A stretch of DNA of 51,211 nucleotides. Origin: CAYJSJ01 sp964373065. GTDB taxonomy: Bacteria > Patescibacteriota > Gracilibacteria > Peribacterales > Peribacteraceae. The position numbers were made by a program, and so were the translations under genes. Each line of letters starts with the position of its first letter. Within the stretch, counting starts at the first letter, position 1. Of the stretch, positions 24,555 to 33,865 are shown in pieces. The stretch covers positions 1 to 51,211 of the forward strand of contig CAYJSJ010000006.1 in the NCBI GenBank assembly GCA_964373065.1. The letters run 5' to 3'. The notes beneath the pieces are model-generated. The model was not told the origin of the DNA and ran no database searches. It worked only from the letters and a program-made list of their open reading frames with translations.

Positions 24555-27095
24555 TCATTTGGCAACATCACCCGGAGGAATTCCATAGTAATCGAAGAGA
24601 AAGTCTGCGATCTCTTTGAACACCGGTGCAGCGGAGCCTGCACCATGTTCTGCTGCTTTGATCGCAGGACGATCAAACTTAATGAGTAAGACAAACTTCG
24701 GATGCGGGACGGGCGCAAAGCCCGCGAAGGAAGCGATCGTAGAACCTGTTCCCGTTTCGTACTTCCCTCCGGGACCCGCTATCTGGCTGGTGCCTGTTTT
24801 CCCGGCAATCCTGTAACCGGCAATCGCCGCAGTGCGTGCCCAACCCTCTTCCACAGAACGCACGAGCATTGCTGTAATCGTATCCGAGGCTTCCGGCGTT
24901 ATCACTTGATCGACTACGCGTACCTCCGTCTGCATCACTGTTCCGTCATTTTTGACAATACTATCGATAATCGTTGGTTTTATAAGCTTTCCGCCGTTTG
25001 CAAGAGCAGACCACGCAGTCGCTACCTGCAGAGACGTGGCGGAAATTCCCTGTCCATACGCCGACGTCGCGAGGAGCGCCCTGCTCCACTGCCGCCACGG
25101 AAGGATTTCTCCGGGGAGCTCATCCTCCAGTTCCACTCCGGTGATCTTGCCAAAGCCGAAGCGCTCTATCATGCGGTGAAAAAGCTTCTGTCCGAGCTTC
25201 ATGGATACCGAAGTCATACAGGTATTGATGGAATACTGAAGGCAGTATGTCATCGTAACCTTGCCATAGGTCGTAAGCAGTGCGTTCCTGATTGTGTACT
25301 CGTCTACCTCCACGCTCCCCTCGTCATCGTAGATGTCTTCGGGCGTTACCTCCCCTTGGTCGATCGCAATTGCCATGGTGACCGGCTTAAAGACGGAGCC
25401 GGGCTCATAGATCTGTTGGATGGTTCTGTTGAGGTACGCACCGATGCCGATCGTATTTTTATAGACGAGCCAAATATTCGTTCGATTGGTCGGAAAAATT
25501 TCACGCCGATTGTTCTCCCCTATGTAGAGGTAGTAACGAACGATATCCCGAAGATCATAGAGATTCTCAAGTTCAGAAAGCGCTTCACGCGTCGCTTCCG
25601 TCAAACGCATCCTTCCTTCCTCTGTAAACAGATCATCATAGTATGCCTTCACGATGAACTGGTTTGTCACGGGTGCATACACCTCAACGACAACTTCACT
25701 CTGCCTATTTTCATCAAGGAACCAAGGCTCTTTTTCGTACACGACGCCGTACGAATTACTGTTGAACGTTGGCGCATTCACCATGGCGATAATACGGCCG
25801 GTGAACGGATCCATGATGATCGCTTGTCCGCTCTCCGCCTGAAAGTCTTTCACTGCCTTGTCCATGATTTCCTCTACCTTCTTCTGGATGAAACGATCAA
25901 TGGTCAAAACGATGCTATCGCCGTCTTTCGGATCAATAATAGCCTGATTTGCCGTGAGGATCTGGCCACCCTGGGGATCGGATACTGTGGCAATTAATCC
26001 CTCCTGACCTTTGAGATTGAGATCAAACGTACGCTCAATGCCATATTGAGCCTCCTGCAGCGCATTGAGGAACCCGACAACAGTTGATGCCACTTGCCCG
26101 TCCGGGTAATAGCGCCAGTGCTCAGGAAGCAATGCGACCGATCGCAGGGGATCTTGGATCAGTTGTGCTGCTTCACGAGTTGGAGCCTCACGTTTACGTG
26201 CATTCGTTTCCTGCACAGATCGGAGCTTTAACTCACGAACTTTAAGGGAAAGATCGGGCGGGAGTTTCCGCATGATCGGCACGTATCTGAGCGGTCTGGA
26301 ACGTAGCATTCGCTTCAATGTTTCATCATCTGTTCCCACAATGCTCTCGAGCTGCCGGGCAATGGCACCTATACGCAGTTGTGCGATCTCCTCCGGATTG
26401 GCAAAGATGATTTTGCTGCTACGTACCGCATACACCCCGGGAATATTGAGCTGATGTGCATCGGCAATCTGCAGCTTCGTCGCTCCGTACAAGAGAGGAA
26501 CAAACGTCACGCGCTTTTCACTGATCTTTTTTTGGATGTCATTCACAAACGTTCTGCGTACGTCGTCGATAGCAGGGGAACTGCCCGGCGGAACTTCGGG
26601 GAGTCTTCCGTGCAGCGGTTCTAACATAAGTGAACCTGTCTGCAGTCTGGCAACGCGCTCGAGCGGATCAAACGAAGCCTTGTAATATAGGGCAAGCTCT
26701 ACCGGACAGCTGTCACTGCCAGCAACGCAAGACGCATGGAACTGATCGGTAAGAAGGACATCGGAAAGCTGACGCGCTATGAGTGACGCATCATCGGTAA
26801 TCAGAGGATCAACGTAGACCATATCGAGCGTTGTGTTTGTTGCAAAGATACTGGTTTCCCCCGTCCTGCTATTGCGAGAAAGTATTTCTCCGCGCCGCGC
26901 CGGCAGTACGACTCCTCCAAAGTGCTGGCTCTCGGCCAGCGCACGAAAATCTCCCCCCTTCACGACCTGAAGCTCCAGTAACCGAGATGCGATAATGAGC
27001 AGTACGATAAGGAGCCCCGCATGGACGATCACCATGCGTTGCTTACTGAAACGCTTGCGCTGAGACTCGGAGAGAAGACGGTACGCGGCAACCAT
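24555..27095 (-). CDS. Class B penicillin-binding protein (FtsI/PBP2-type transpeptidase)
   Basis: 846 residues from the ATG at 27095, with a short cytosolic tail and one membrane anchor (about residues 22-42). The pedestal domain begins with the family motif LPARRGEILSRN. The transpeptidase domain has YEPGSVFKPVT (catalytic SxxK), YSINTCMTSV (SxN) and IAGKTGTSQIAG (KTG). It cross-links peptidoglycan in division or elongation. It is larger than usual; about 100 extra residues lie between NAPTFNSNSYG and the SxxK motif. TAGAAT lies 8 nt before the chosen ATG, which supports it over longer starts. It is divergent from the PilB-like gene. Confidence 0.92.
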   Translation of the reverse strand: MVAAYRLLSESQRKRFSKQRMVIVHAGLLIVLLIIASRLLELQVVKGGDFRALAESQHFGGVVLPARRGEILSRNSRTGETSIFATNTTLDMVYVDPLITDDASLIARQLSDVLLTDQFHASCVAGSDSCPVELALYYKASFDPLERVARLQTGSLMLEPLHGRLPEVPPGSSPAIDDVRRTFVNDIQKKISEKRVTFVPLLYGATKLQIADAHQLNIPGVYAVRSSKIIFANPEEIAQLRIGAIARQLESIVGTDDETLKRMLRSRPLRYVPIMRKLPPDLSLKVRELKLRSVQETNARKREAPTREAAQLIQDPLRSVALLPEHWRYYPDGQVASTVVGFLNALQEAQYGIERTFDLNLKGQEGLIATVSDPQGGQILTANQAIIDPKDGDSIVLTIDRFIQKKVEEIMDKAVKDFQAESGQAIIMDPFTGRIIAMVNAPTFNSNSYGVVYEKEPWFLDENRQSEVVVEVYAPVTNQFIVKAYYDDLFTEEGRMRLTEATREALSELENLYDLRDIVRYYLYIGENNRREIFPTNRTNIWLVYKNTIGIGAYLNRTIQQIYEPGSVFKPVTMAIAIDQGEVTPEDIYDDEGSVEVDEYTIRNALLTTYGKVTMTYCLQYSINTCMTSVSMKLGQKLFHRMIERFGFGKITGVELEDELPGEILPWRQWSRALLATSAYGQGISATSLQVATAWSALANGGKLIKPTIIDSIVKNDGTVMQTEVRVVDQVITPEASDTITAMLVRSVEEGWARTAAIAGYRIAGKTGTSQIAGPGGKYETGTGSTIASFAGFAPVPHPKFVLLIKFDRPAIKAAEHGAGSAAPVFKEIADFLFDYYGIPPGDVAK

Positions 27096-27183
27096 GGGGT
27101 GCGATTCTATCAGACCGTGCTCCTGCAGAGGAGCGCTATTATCCGCTGTCCGAACTTGCTGCAATGTGGTATAATGAACAGAT

Positions 27184-28284
27184 ATGCCCACAGACATCCA
27201 ATGGGACGGTCTCGATGGCAAAGCACTACAAAATGCTCTGCAGGAATACTGCGCAGCGCGGGGCATTTCCGACATCCACTTCGCTCCGGAGAAGGATCGC
27301 GTACGCTTGGAAGTCCGCCTGCATGGAATCTTGCAGAACATCGCAACGGTACCTCATACAACGTACGGAGACTTCGTCAGACAGATTAAATTTGTAGCGA
27401 AGTTGAAGCTCAACGTGGAAAACATTCCCCAAGACGGACACTACACGTTCACGGTCAATGGAAGCGTGATCAACGTCCGGGTCGCATCCATTCCTTCGCG
27501 ATTCGGAGAGAAATTTACACTGCGTCTGCTCGATCCAGCTCGCGGAATCGTACCGCTTGCAAAACTCGGCTTTCCGAAGGAGATCCACACGAAGCTCGCA
27601 GAAATCATGGAGGTGCCTAACGGACTCTTTCTCATTACCGGTCCTACGGGCTCAGGGAAAACAACGACTCTGTATGCCCTCTTAAACACCATTGTCGGTA
27701 AAGCACGCAACATCATAACGCTGGAAGACCCCGTAGAATATGAACTCCCGGGTATAGTGCAAAGCCAAATAGACATCGAACACGACTACACATTTTCTTT
27801 GGGACTGCGGTCAATTCTCCGTCATGACCCTGATGTCATCTTGGTGGGCGAAATTCGCGATTTTGAAACCGCTCAAACAGCCATAGATGCTGCACTGACG
27901 GGTCACCTCGTCCTGAGCACATTGCACACGAATTCCGCCGTAGAAGCCATCCCCCGTTTACTCTCCATGGGCGTGAGCCCGTATACATTCGCACCGGCGC
28001 TGCGCGCCGTCCTGGCACAAAGGCTTGTGCGCACGCTGAAACAGGAGTGCAAGACCAAAACGTGCGATCCTACGGAAAACGAAAGCTACGACGGAAGAAC
28101 GGCACTCCCCGAACTCCTTGTTATCACACCAGCGCTCCGAAAGCTCATTTTTGAAAATGATACCGCAGAATCCATCCTGAAGACAGCGAAAGGGGAAGGT
28201 TACCGCACCATGCATGAATGGGGAAAGCTTCTCGTAGAGCAAAAAGTGACGCTGCCGACCGAAATAGCACGCGTAACGCTGTAG
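27184..28284 (+). CDS. GspE/PilB-type secretion or pilus ATPase
   Basis: 366 residues. Hexameric ATPase for type IV pilus or type II secretion, at the inner face of the membrane. Walker A GPTGSGKTTTLYALL is near residue 153. Asp-box ITLEDPVEYELPG, Walker B LRHDPDVILVGEIRDFETA and STLHTN His box follow. It lacks the usual N-terminal domain of PilB, and keeps only a pair of cysteines (CKTKTC) where PilB has a zinc site. An extended -10 (TG-G-TATAAT) ends 8 nt before the ATG. The FecR-like gene follows. Confidence 0.9.
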   Translation: MPTDIQWDGLDGKALQNALQEYCAARGISDIHFAPEKDRVRLEVRLHGILQNIATVPHTTYGDFVRQIKFVAKLKLNVENIPQDGHYTFTVNGSVINVRVASIPSRFGEKFTLRLLDPARGIVPLAKLGFPKEIHTKLAEIMEVPNGLFLITGPTGSGKTTTLYALLNTIVGKARNIITLEDPVEYELPGIVQSQIDIEHDYTFSLGLRSILRHDPDVILVGEIRDFETAQTAIDAALTGHLVLSTLHTNSAVEAIPRLLSMGVSPYTFAPALRAVLAQRLVRTLKQECKTKTCDPTENESYDGRTALPELLVITPALRKLIFENDTAESILKTAKGEGYRTMHEWGKLLVEQKVTLPTEIARVTL

Positions 28285-28351
28285 GGGCAAAGCAGCAACG
28301 GTTCAGTTTGAGCTTTACTCAGAGCCGCACGCTCTTTATCATATTCCTCCT

Positions 28352-30094
28352 ATGATGCAACGACGGCACAGGCGTCACACGCCATATTCACGCTCGATCG
28401 AACATCATTCCCGCATCCGCAGGATGACGGTCGTGGGTATGGTGGCGTTTGTCCTGATCATTGGCGGAAATTCTGTTCTGACGTACTTCGGTGTCGGGAA
28501 CGCCGTGCGAAAAACGGCAGCAATACTCCAAGTGGAAGAACGAGGAATCATCAATGTATCTATAGAGGGTGGACCGCTTGTACGCGCGGAAGATGAGCTG
28601 AAACTGTACGCAGGAGACACCGTCGTTAGCAGCCCGCGAAATTTTGCAACGATGCTGTTCTTTGACGGTACGATAGCGCGTCTCGACGAGAGCACACACC
28701 TTACAATGACAAAGAGCAATGAAGGTGATACGCAGTCTGTCATCGGCATTCGTTTGGAAGAGGGTGCAGTCTGGGTGGCGACCCCCCCTCTCAACACGTA
28801 TTCAGGGTCCATCATTCGGACACTGGAGAGTGCCTACATCAAGGCAGAAGTGCCGTCCAAAGGGGAAATCGTTTTTTCACCGCGCTCCATTACGGTGTAC
28901 TCGGCAGACGGAATCGGTCTCAGTGTGCTTGTTGCAGGAAACAGCTCGCCTGTCATCGTAGGCGAGGGGCAAACATTCACCATTCCGCCGGGAAACGAGA
29001 ACGCACCGGATCTCTATATACACAGGAACCCCGTCAGCGTGGCAGAGCTGCAGTCGCCCTTTGTAGAGGGGAGCCGCATACGTTACGCAGCACTCTCTCA
29101 GCCGGGGAGTCCTGCCACATCGGGGCAGGAGAAGCGCAATGATGATACGACGCTTACAGTAGGGACGCCGAAGGAAGGAGATACCATCGCCACGAGCACG
29201 GTAGAAGTCTCGGGACGATTCGGGGGTGCCATCGACAAAGTGCGTATCAACGGATACCTCGCAACAGTGAACAAGGAAGCCGGAACATATACGCAAGAGA
29301 TCGCACTGCCGGAGGAAGACGACATAGGAATCGCCATAGAGGCAGTGGATGTAAACGGCGTCGTTGTTGCCGAAGCGCTCCGCACAGTTAAGCGCAACAG
29401 AAAACCGCCGAATGCACCTGCGATCACAGAGCCGGCAGCAAACGGGGAAACGTACCAAACAGGTCGAGAGGAAATCGAGATATCGGGAACGGCCTCAAGC
29501 GATACTGTGGGCATTGTCGTCAATGGTTACAGACTCCAGCTCTTTACCCCTGGGGACAAGGAGTGGTCATACCTCGCGAGTACAAAACTCCAAAATTTCT
29601 CCCAAGGTAAAAACGTATACGAAGTCACCGCTATCAACCGCGGCGGCTACCGCAGTGAACCGGCTCTGCTTACTATTTTGCTGCAGGAAGGGGAAGAAGG
29701 AATCCTCGCAGAGGAGAAAGAAAACCTGCCAGAATCCCAAGATACCCCGCCGCTCAGAACGCAGCCGCGGAGTACGGAGGAATCGCAATTGCCCAATAAT
29801 CTGCCACTGATGCCCAAAAGCATCTCCATCTATGCGCCGAGTAGAAGCACGGAGTTTGAAACCTCGAACACTGAGAATGTGATAGAGGGAAACGTTCCGA
29901 AGGAAACCGAAAGCGTCTGGGTGAACGGGTATCGCCTCCGCCTCTACCAAGCGGGCAAAACATTCTTCAATTACATTGCGAGCGTGGAACTGGGTACGCT
30001 CAAACGCGGGCGCAATGTCTACAGCATCGTCATCCGCAGTAAGGACGGTTACATTATCGATACGCTCGAATATGTCATTATCTTCCGGCCGTAA
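28352..30094 (+). CDS. Membrane-anchored FecR-domain protein with Ig-like repeats
   Basis: 580 residues. A basic N-terminus and one membrane helix (about residues 28-45). A FecR-like domain follows with VEERGIINVSIEGG, LKLYAGDTVVS and LFFDGTIARLDESTHLTM, strand patterns typical of FecR. The last half holds three beta-rich repeats of about 85 residues, each with a VNGY/INGY element (VNGYRLQLF, VNGYRLRLY) near its middle. It should project from the cell surface. FecR normally passes iron signals, but no sigma factor or receptor is nearby, so that function is not assumed. Confidence 0.75.
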   Translation: MMQRRHRRHTPYSRSIEHHSRIRRMTVVGMVAFVLIIGGNSVLTYFGVGNAVRKTAAILQVEERGIINVSIEGGPLVRAEDELKLYAGDTVVSSPRNFATMLFFDGTIARLDESTHLTMTKSNEGDTQSVIGIRLEEGAVWVATPPLNTYSGSIIRTLESAYIKAEVPSKGEIVFSPRSITVYSADGIGLSVLVAGNSSPVIVGEGQTFTIPPGNENAPDLYIHRNPVSVAELQSPFVEGSRIRYAALSQPGSPATSGQEKRNDDTTLTVGTPKEGDTIATSTVEVSGRFGGAIDKVRINGYLATVNKEAGTYTQEIALPEEDDIGIAIEAVDVNGVVVAEALRTVKRNRKPPNAPAITEPAANGETYQTGREEIEISGTASSDTVGIVVNGYRLQLFTPGDKEWSYLASTKLQNFSQGKNVYEVTAINRGGYRSEPALLTILLQEGEEGILAEEKENLPESQDTPPLRTQPRSTEESQLPNNLPLMPKSISIYAPSRSTEFETSNTENVIEGNVPKETESVWVNGYRLRLYQAGKTFFNYIASVELGTLKRGRNVYSIVIRSKDGYIIDTLEYVIIFRP

Positions 30095-30182
30095 CCTGTG
30101 ACCGAATTATTATTACGGAAGGAAGCCTGCAAAAACTCACAAAAAAAGTAGACTCCCCGTAAGAGAGTCCTATCATCGCTCC

Positions 30183-30458
30183 ATGCTTCAATTTGTCGCT
30201 TATTACGGTAATAGTGCAGAATTTTCGACTACGGATGATTTCGATGAAGACGAGATGGAAAAAAAGCTGGAGGTTGTATGGAATGCGTTAGTGGAATCAG
30301 GGCATCTGAAGGATATGCTAATTGGCACACGATTACGGTGCATCGGGTGTGTCCAGCTTTCAGGATCAAAAGAAAGTATGCTACCACTGAGAGAACACCT
30401 AGAACGTGAAGGACTCGGAACTGTAGAAGAGGTGACAAACAATTTCAGGGCAGGCTGA
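30183..30458 (+). CDS. Hypothetical small acidic protein
   Basis: 91 residues, not recognised. Acidic N-terminal third (DDFDEDEMEKKLE) and a CIGCVQ motif in the middle. TATCAT lies exactly 6 nt before the ATG, so the gene is likely real and leaderless. It converges with the RluA-family gene and ends 4 bp before it. Confidence 0.6.
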   Translation: MLQFVAYYGNSAEFSTTDDFDEDEMEKKLEVVWNALVESGHLKDMLIGTRLRCIGCVQLSGSKESMLPLREHLEREGLGTVEEVTNNFRAG

Positions 30459-30462
30459 TGCC

Positions 30463-31398
30463 CTATGATTTTGGAACTTTCAGCCCGGCTTCAGTAAGAA
30501 CATCACGGAAGAAAGAAGGAAGCGGAGCACGGACTCTGTGCTGTATGTTATCAGCCGGAGACACAAACGCGAGAGAATGCGCATGGAGGCAGAGGTGATC
30601 TGCACCGCACTGCAGCGAATGCTCGTTACTCTGTGAAGAACCGTATTTGTCGTCACCGAGTAGAGGATGGCCGATGCTGGCAAGATGAACACGAATCTGG
30701 TGCGTGCGACCGGTATGGAGATCGCAGCGAAGCAGTGCACACTCTGCGGAAGCATCCAAAACGACGTAGCTTGTTTTTGCATCTTTACTCACAGTCGTTT
30801 GGAGCACGGACATCTTCGTACGATCCGTCAGATTCCTGCCGATCGGCGCATCGATAACGGCTTCCCGATGCTCGGGTACCCCAGAAACAATAGCAAGGTA
30901 GAACTTCTTCACCGTGCGGCTGGAAAATTGCTCCTGTAGTGCTATGTGCGCCGCGGCAGTCTTTGCTATGAGCAGACACCCTGTTGTGCCCTTGTCGAGC
31001 CTGTGCACAAGCGCAGTCTCCGTGGAGAAGGGGATACCCCTCTTAAGAAAGAGCCACGCTATTCCATGGAGAATGGTCTTCTCGTCGTCCGGCATGCCGC
31101 TGCCGGGATGCACCGCGATGCCGGCGGGCTTAGAGATAACCATACACGCGTCATCTTCATAGAGGATCTCGAGCCGAAGATCTATGGGCGTTACCAAAGC
31201 ACCCTCCACCGGCAATGCATCGACGTCGATCTCGACAAAGTCACCTTCTCGTACCTTCTTCGCGGGCTTCAACATCGCTTCTCCGTTTACTGTAACAAGC
31301 TCCAGATCGATCGCCTTTCTCACTCTGCTTCTGCTGAGCGAGGTCTGCCCTGCAAGAATCGCATCCAGCCTCCCGCCGAGCAAAACTTTAAATTTCAT
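30463..31398 (-). CDS. RluA-family pseudouridine synthase
   Basis: 311 residues from the ATG at 31398 (a GTG two codons upstream is possible). An S4 RNA-binding domain comes first (SLSRSRVRKAIDLELVTVNG). The catalytic core has HRLDKGTTGCLLIAKT with the catalytic Asp, then GRTHQIRVHLASIGHPLLGD. It isomerises uridine in 23S rRNA or tRNA; the exact site cannot be told from sequence. RluD-like rather than RsuA-like. The upstream region shares a C-rich repeat with tyrS. Confidence 0.93.
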   Translation of the reverse strand: MKFKVLLGGRLDAILAGQTSLSRSRVRKAIDLELVTVNGEAMLKPAKKVREGDFVEIDVDALPVEGALVTPIDLRLEILYEDDACMVISKPAGIAVHPGSGMPDDEKTILHGIAWLFLKRGIPFSTETALVHRLDKGTTGCLLIAKTAAAHIALQEQFSSRTVKKFYLAIVSGVPEHREAVIDAPIGRNLTDRTKMSVLQTTVSKDAKTSYVVLDASAECALLRCDLHTGRTHQIRVHLASIGHPLLGDDKYGSSQSNEHSLQCGADHLCLHAHSLAFVSPADNIQHRVRAPLPSFFRDVLTEAGLKVPKS

Positions 31399-31432
31399 AT
31401 GCACATGTTGCCTGAACTCCAAGAACTTCGCT

Positions 31433-31490
31433 CCCATTTCCCAATTTCCCCATTTCCCCATTTCCCCATTTCCCTACTTCCCCTATCTTC
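31433..31490. repeat. C/G-rich repeat upstream of tyrS
   Basis: Plus strand shows about six CCCC(ATTT) units, C-rich; the minus strand has the G-tracts. It includes, on the minus strand, GGGGAAGTAGGGAAAT, identical to part of the repeat before recA. It occupies the region just upstream of the tyrS -10 hexamer. Confidence 0.85.
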
Positions 31491-31505
31491 CAGTATTCTA
31501 TTCCC

Positions 31506-32648
31506 ATGAGTGAACTCCTCACACGATCGGTCGCCAAAGTGATTCCCAAAGATCTCGCGGAAGAGAAAGTGAAATCCGGCAAGAAAATGCGCGTCTACTG
31601 GGGCATCGATCCAACGAGCAGCAAGATTCACCTCGGGCACACAGTCCCCATGCGCAAACTCATGCAATTTGCCAACGAGGGGCACGAAGCAATCCTGATC
31701 ATCGGGAGCTTTACGGCAATGATAGGGGATCCGAGTGATCGGGAGGGCTTGCGCCAGCCACTCACCAGAGAAGATGTAGAAAAAAACTTCGCGACCTACA
31801 AAGAACAGGCGAGTAAAGTAATCGACTTCGACAAGATCACCGTCCGTTACAACCACGAATGGTTGGAGAAACTTCGTTTCGAAGAAATCATCACGCTTGC
31901 CTCGCATTTTACCGTCCAGCAGATGATCGAACGCGCGATGTTTGAGGAGCGTCTGGAAAAGGGGAAACCCATACATCTTCACGAATTTATGTATCCGCTG
32001 ATGGTAGGGTACGACTCTGTTTTTTTGGATGTTGATTGCGAACTCGGCGGGACGGATCAGGAATTCAATATGCTTGCGGGGCGCACATTGCAATCGACAA
32101 GCGGCAAACGCGAAAAGTTTGTGCTCACGACGCCGCTCATTGAAGGAACGGACGGGCGCAAGATGAGCAAGACTTACAATAACTGCATCTACCTTGATGA
32201 TGCCCCAAACGACATGTTTGGCAAAGTGATGAGCATGAAAGACGACATGATGAAGACCTACTTCGAGTGCTGCACCGATGTACCCATGAAGGAAATTGCA
32301 TCCATACTGAAGGAAAAACCGCGTGACGCAAAGGTACGGCTCGCCAAAGAAATAGTCACGCTCTACCACGGAGCAAAGGCAGCCGATGCCGCGGTTGCAA
32401 ATTTCGATAAAGTCTTCGTTGCCCGCGAAGCACCGGACGATGCCACGGAGGTAAAGGTAAAGAAGGGCTCGCTGCTCCTGGATGTGCTCATGGAGCAGAA
32501 ACTGATTACATCAAAATCCGATGGGCGAAGATTGATAGAGCAAGGTGGCATCAAGAACGATGATGTTTCTATCAAAGACTCTAATGCAAAAGCAGAAGCG
32601 GGCATGTATACAGTGGGGAAAAGGAAGTTCCTACGCATCGTATTGTAA
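31506..32648 (+). CDS. tyrS: Tyrosyl-tRNA synthetase
   Basis: 380 residues. Class I synthetase with the Rossmann fold: GIDPTSSKIHLGHTVPM (HIGH-like), GGTDQEFNMLAGR and DGRKMSKTYNN (KMSKS-like, Ser to Thr in the last position). The C-terminal S4 domain (TSKSDGRRLIEQGGIK) binds tRNA. It charges tRNA-Tyr. TATTCT lies exactly 6 nt before the ATG and there is no Shine-Dalgarno motif. The PCD gene starts 4 bp after its stop. Confidence 0.95.
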   Translation: MSELLTRSVAKVIPKDLAEEKVKSGKKMRVYWGIDPTSSKIHLGHTVPMRKLMQFANEGHEAILIIGSFTAMIGDPSDREGLRQPLTREDVEKNFATYKEQASKVIDFDKITVRYNHEWLEKLRFEEIITLASHFTVQQMIERAMFEERLEKGKPIHLHEFMYPLMVGYDSVFLDVDCELGGTDQEFNMLAGRTLQSTSGKREKFVLTTPLIEGTDGRKMSKTYNNCIYLDDAPNDMFGKVMSMKDDMMKTYFECCTDVPMKEIASILKEKPRDAKVRLAKEIVTLYHGAKAADAAVANFDKVFVAREAPDDATEVKVKKGSLLLDVLMEQKLITSKSDGRRLIEQGGIKNDDVSIKDSNAKAEAGMYTVGKRKFLRIVL

Positions 32649-32652
32649 TACC

Positions 32653-32985
32653 ATGTCGCACCTCACCAAACGTCGCTGTCAACCCTGCGAAGGCGGAATC
32701 CCCGCGCTTACGCCGGAACAGGTGATGCATTTTCTTCTGGAAACTCCTGAGTGGTTCTCTGATGATACGTGTAGGACAATCGCGCGGACATTTGAATTGA
32801 CTGACTTCCAAGATGCCATAGTCCTCGTCAACAAAATCGCAGGTCTCGCAGAACAGGAAGGCCACCACCCGGATCTCTTCGTCCATCGCTATAACCGCGT
32901 TACGGTGTCACTCAGCACACATGCAATTGGCGGACTTTCCGAAAACGACTTCATACTGGCAGCAAAGATCGATGCACTTCTCTAG
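32653..32985 (+). CDS. Pterin-4a-carbinolamine dehydratase-like protein
   Basis: 110 residues from the ATG at 32653. The core resembles the PCD/DCoH family, with EQEGHHPDLFVHRYNRVTV as the active-site His-rich segment. The catalytic histidines GHHPD are present. In other bacteria PCD recycles tetrahydropterin; hydroxylase partners are not seen here. TATTGT, which ends inside the tyrS stop region, lies exactly 6 nt before the ATG, so it may have its own leaderless transcript. Confidence 0.85.
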   Translation: MSHLTKRRCQPCEGGIPALTPEQVMHFLLETPEWFSDDTCRTIARTFELTDFQDAIVLVNKIAGLAEQEGHHPDLFVHRYNRVTVSLSTHAIGGLSENDFILAAKIDALL

Positions 32986-32993
32986 AGAGGGCA

Positions 32994-33209
32994 ATGCAAA
33001 AAGGTCGATAATTTCACACAGTCCGTTGGTTTAGAACCCTCCGAGGCGAGACTGTACCTCATCGGCCTTAAGCTCAGTGCCGCTCCGGAAGTACGTACGC
33101 CACGAGTGCAAAGCTCAACCGCATCACAACGTACAACCGTCTGGAAGGCCTTGTAAAACGAGGGATCTTTTCTGCGCATGATGATCAACTCACCATGTTT
33201 ATAAAGTAA
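32994..33209 (+). pseudogene. Degenerate TrmB-type HTH regulator, two frameshifts
   Basis: Translation across frames gives SVGLEPSEARLYLIGLKL, then NRITTYNRLEGLVKRGIFSA, the N-terminal winged helix of TrmB-type regulators. ATG 32994 leads into the right frame only if one A is removed from an A5 run. A second shift is needed around GTACGTACG (about 33093). The domain ends at a TAA at 33207, so the C-terminal effector domain is absent. Either a decaying gene, or a sequencing error in two places. A GAGAGGG Shine-Dalgarno-like run precedes the ATG. Confidence 0.6.
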
Positions 33210-33390
33210 TGCAAGTGTTAATTATGCAGACATCGTTGAAGCAAAAGCCTTCCTAGTACCAACACATGTCTTCTCGGAGCTTTTTCAGTTGTTCAAAATA
33301 ACAACAGTCTAAAAATATTGCACAGCAAAGCCTTGCAAGAAAGTTGCGCATGCACTAAAAATAGCGCACTTATTTCTTCCACTCAGTGCA
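33210..33390. other. Intergenic, no gene seen
   Basis: An AT-richer region between the TrmB relic and the next gene. A weak TTGCAA-17-TAAAAA could be a promoter for 33391. No RNA or repeat is seen. Confidence 0.5.
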
Positions 33391-33795
33391 ATGTCACTTG
33401 ATACATCTACCAAAACACCCAGACAAAAGCCTCCGACGTTCGAAGTCCCCCCTACATACGATGAACTCAATGCACTGCTGAACATCATTATAGGAAATCA
33501 TTCTATTAAATTGCATTTGATGAAGTGTGCGGGAGACGATCGAGAAGCGTTCGACGAATTCATTGCTCTGAAAACCTCTTTGAATCAATCGCGGATGAAC
33601 AAGGAAGGTAATAGTAGATTGAGTCCAAATGATACGGAAACCGTACGACGGATGCTCAACATAATGGAGCTGCTCCGTGCAAACTCGTTCTCACTCTCGA
33701 ATATCTTCACTCTTGCTCGAAATGCAGTAATGAAACTATGGGGATTGATGCAATCTATGCAAAAAAATGTACGTAGACCTGTTGAACAGGAATGA
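33391..33795 (+). CDS. Hypothetical protein
   Basis: 134 residues, not recognised. Basic N-terminal tail with Thr and Pro, then helices (YDELNALLNIIIGNHSI; ETVRRMLNIMELLRANSFSLSNIF). No signal or membrane segment. No clear -10 at the 6-nt position. Conserved domain unknown. Confidence 0.55.
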   Translation: MSLDTSTKTPRQKPPTFEVPPTYDELNALLNIIIGNHSIKLHLMKCAGDDREAFDEFIALKTSLNQSRMNKEGNSRLSPNDTETVRRMLNIMELLRANSFSLSNIFTLARNAVMKLWGLMQSMQKNVRRPVEQE

Positions 33796-33865
33796 GGGGT
33801 GAGATGCGGTGTACAGCAAGAACCGAGAAAGGGTATACTACTGCTAACTTTTCTCCCCACAGCGT

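Noticed and set aside
24702..25997. Long plus-strand frame (431 codons) opposite the penicillin-binding protein
   Set aside because: Runs antisense to a gene with clear SxxK, SxN and KTG motifs; no domain in the antisense product.
31395..32369. Long minus-strand frame (324 codons) opposite tyrS
   Set aside because: It is a mirror frame of a conserved tRNA synthetase gene; it has no known motif and His/Phe-rich shadow composition.
32982..33188. Small minus-strand gene (68 codons)
   Set aside because: It is the shadow of the TrmB-type pseudogene, which shows clear protein similarity on the other strand.
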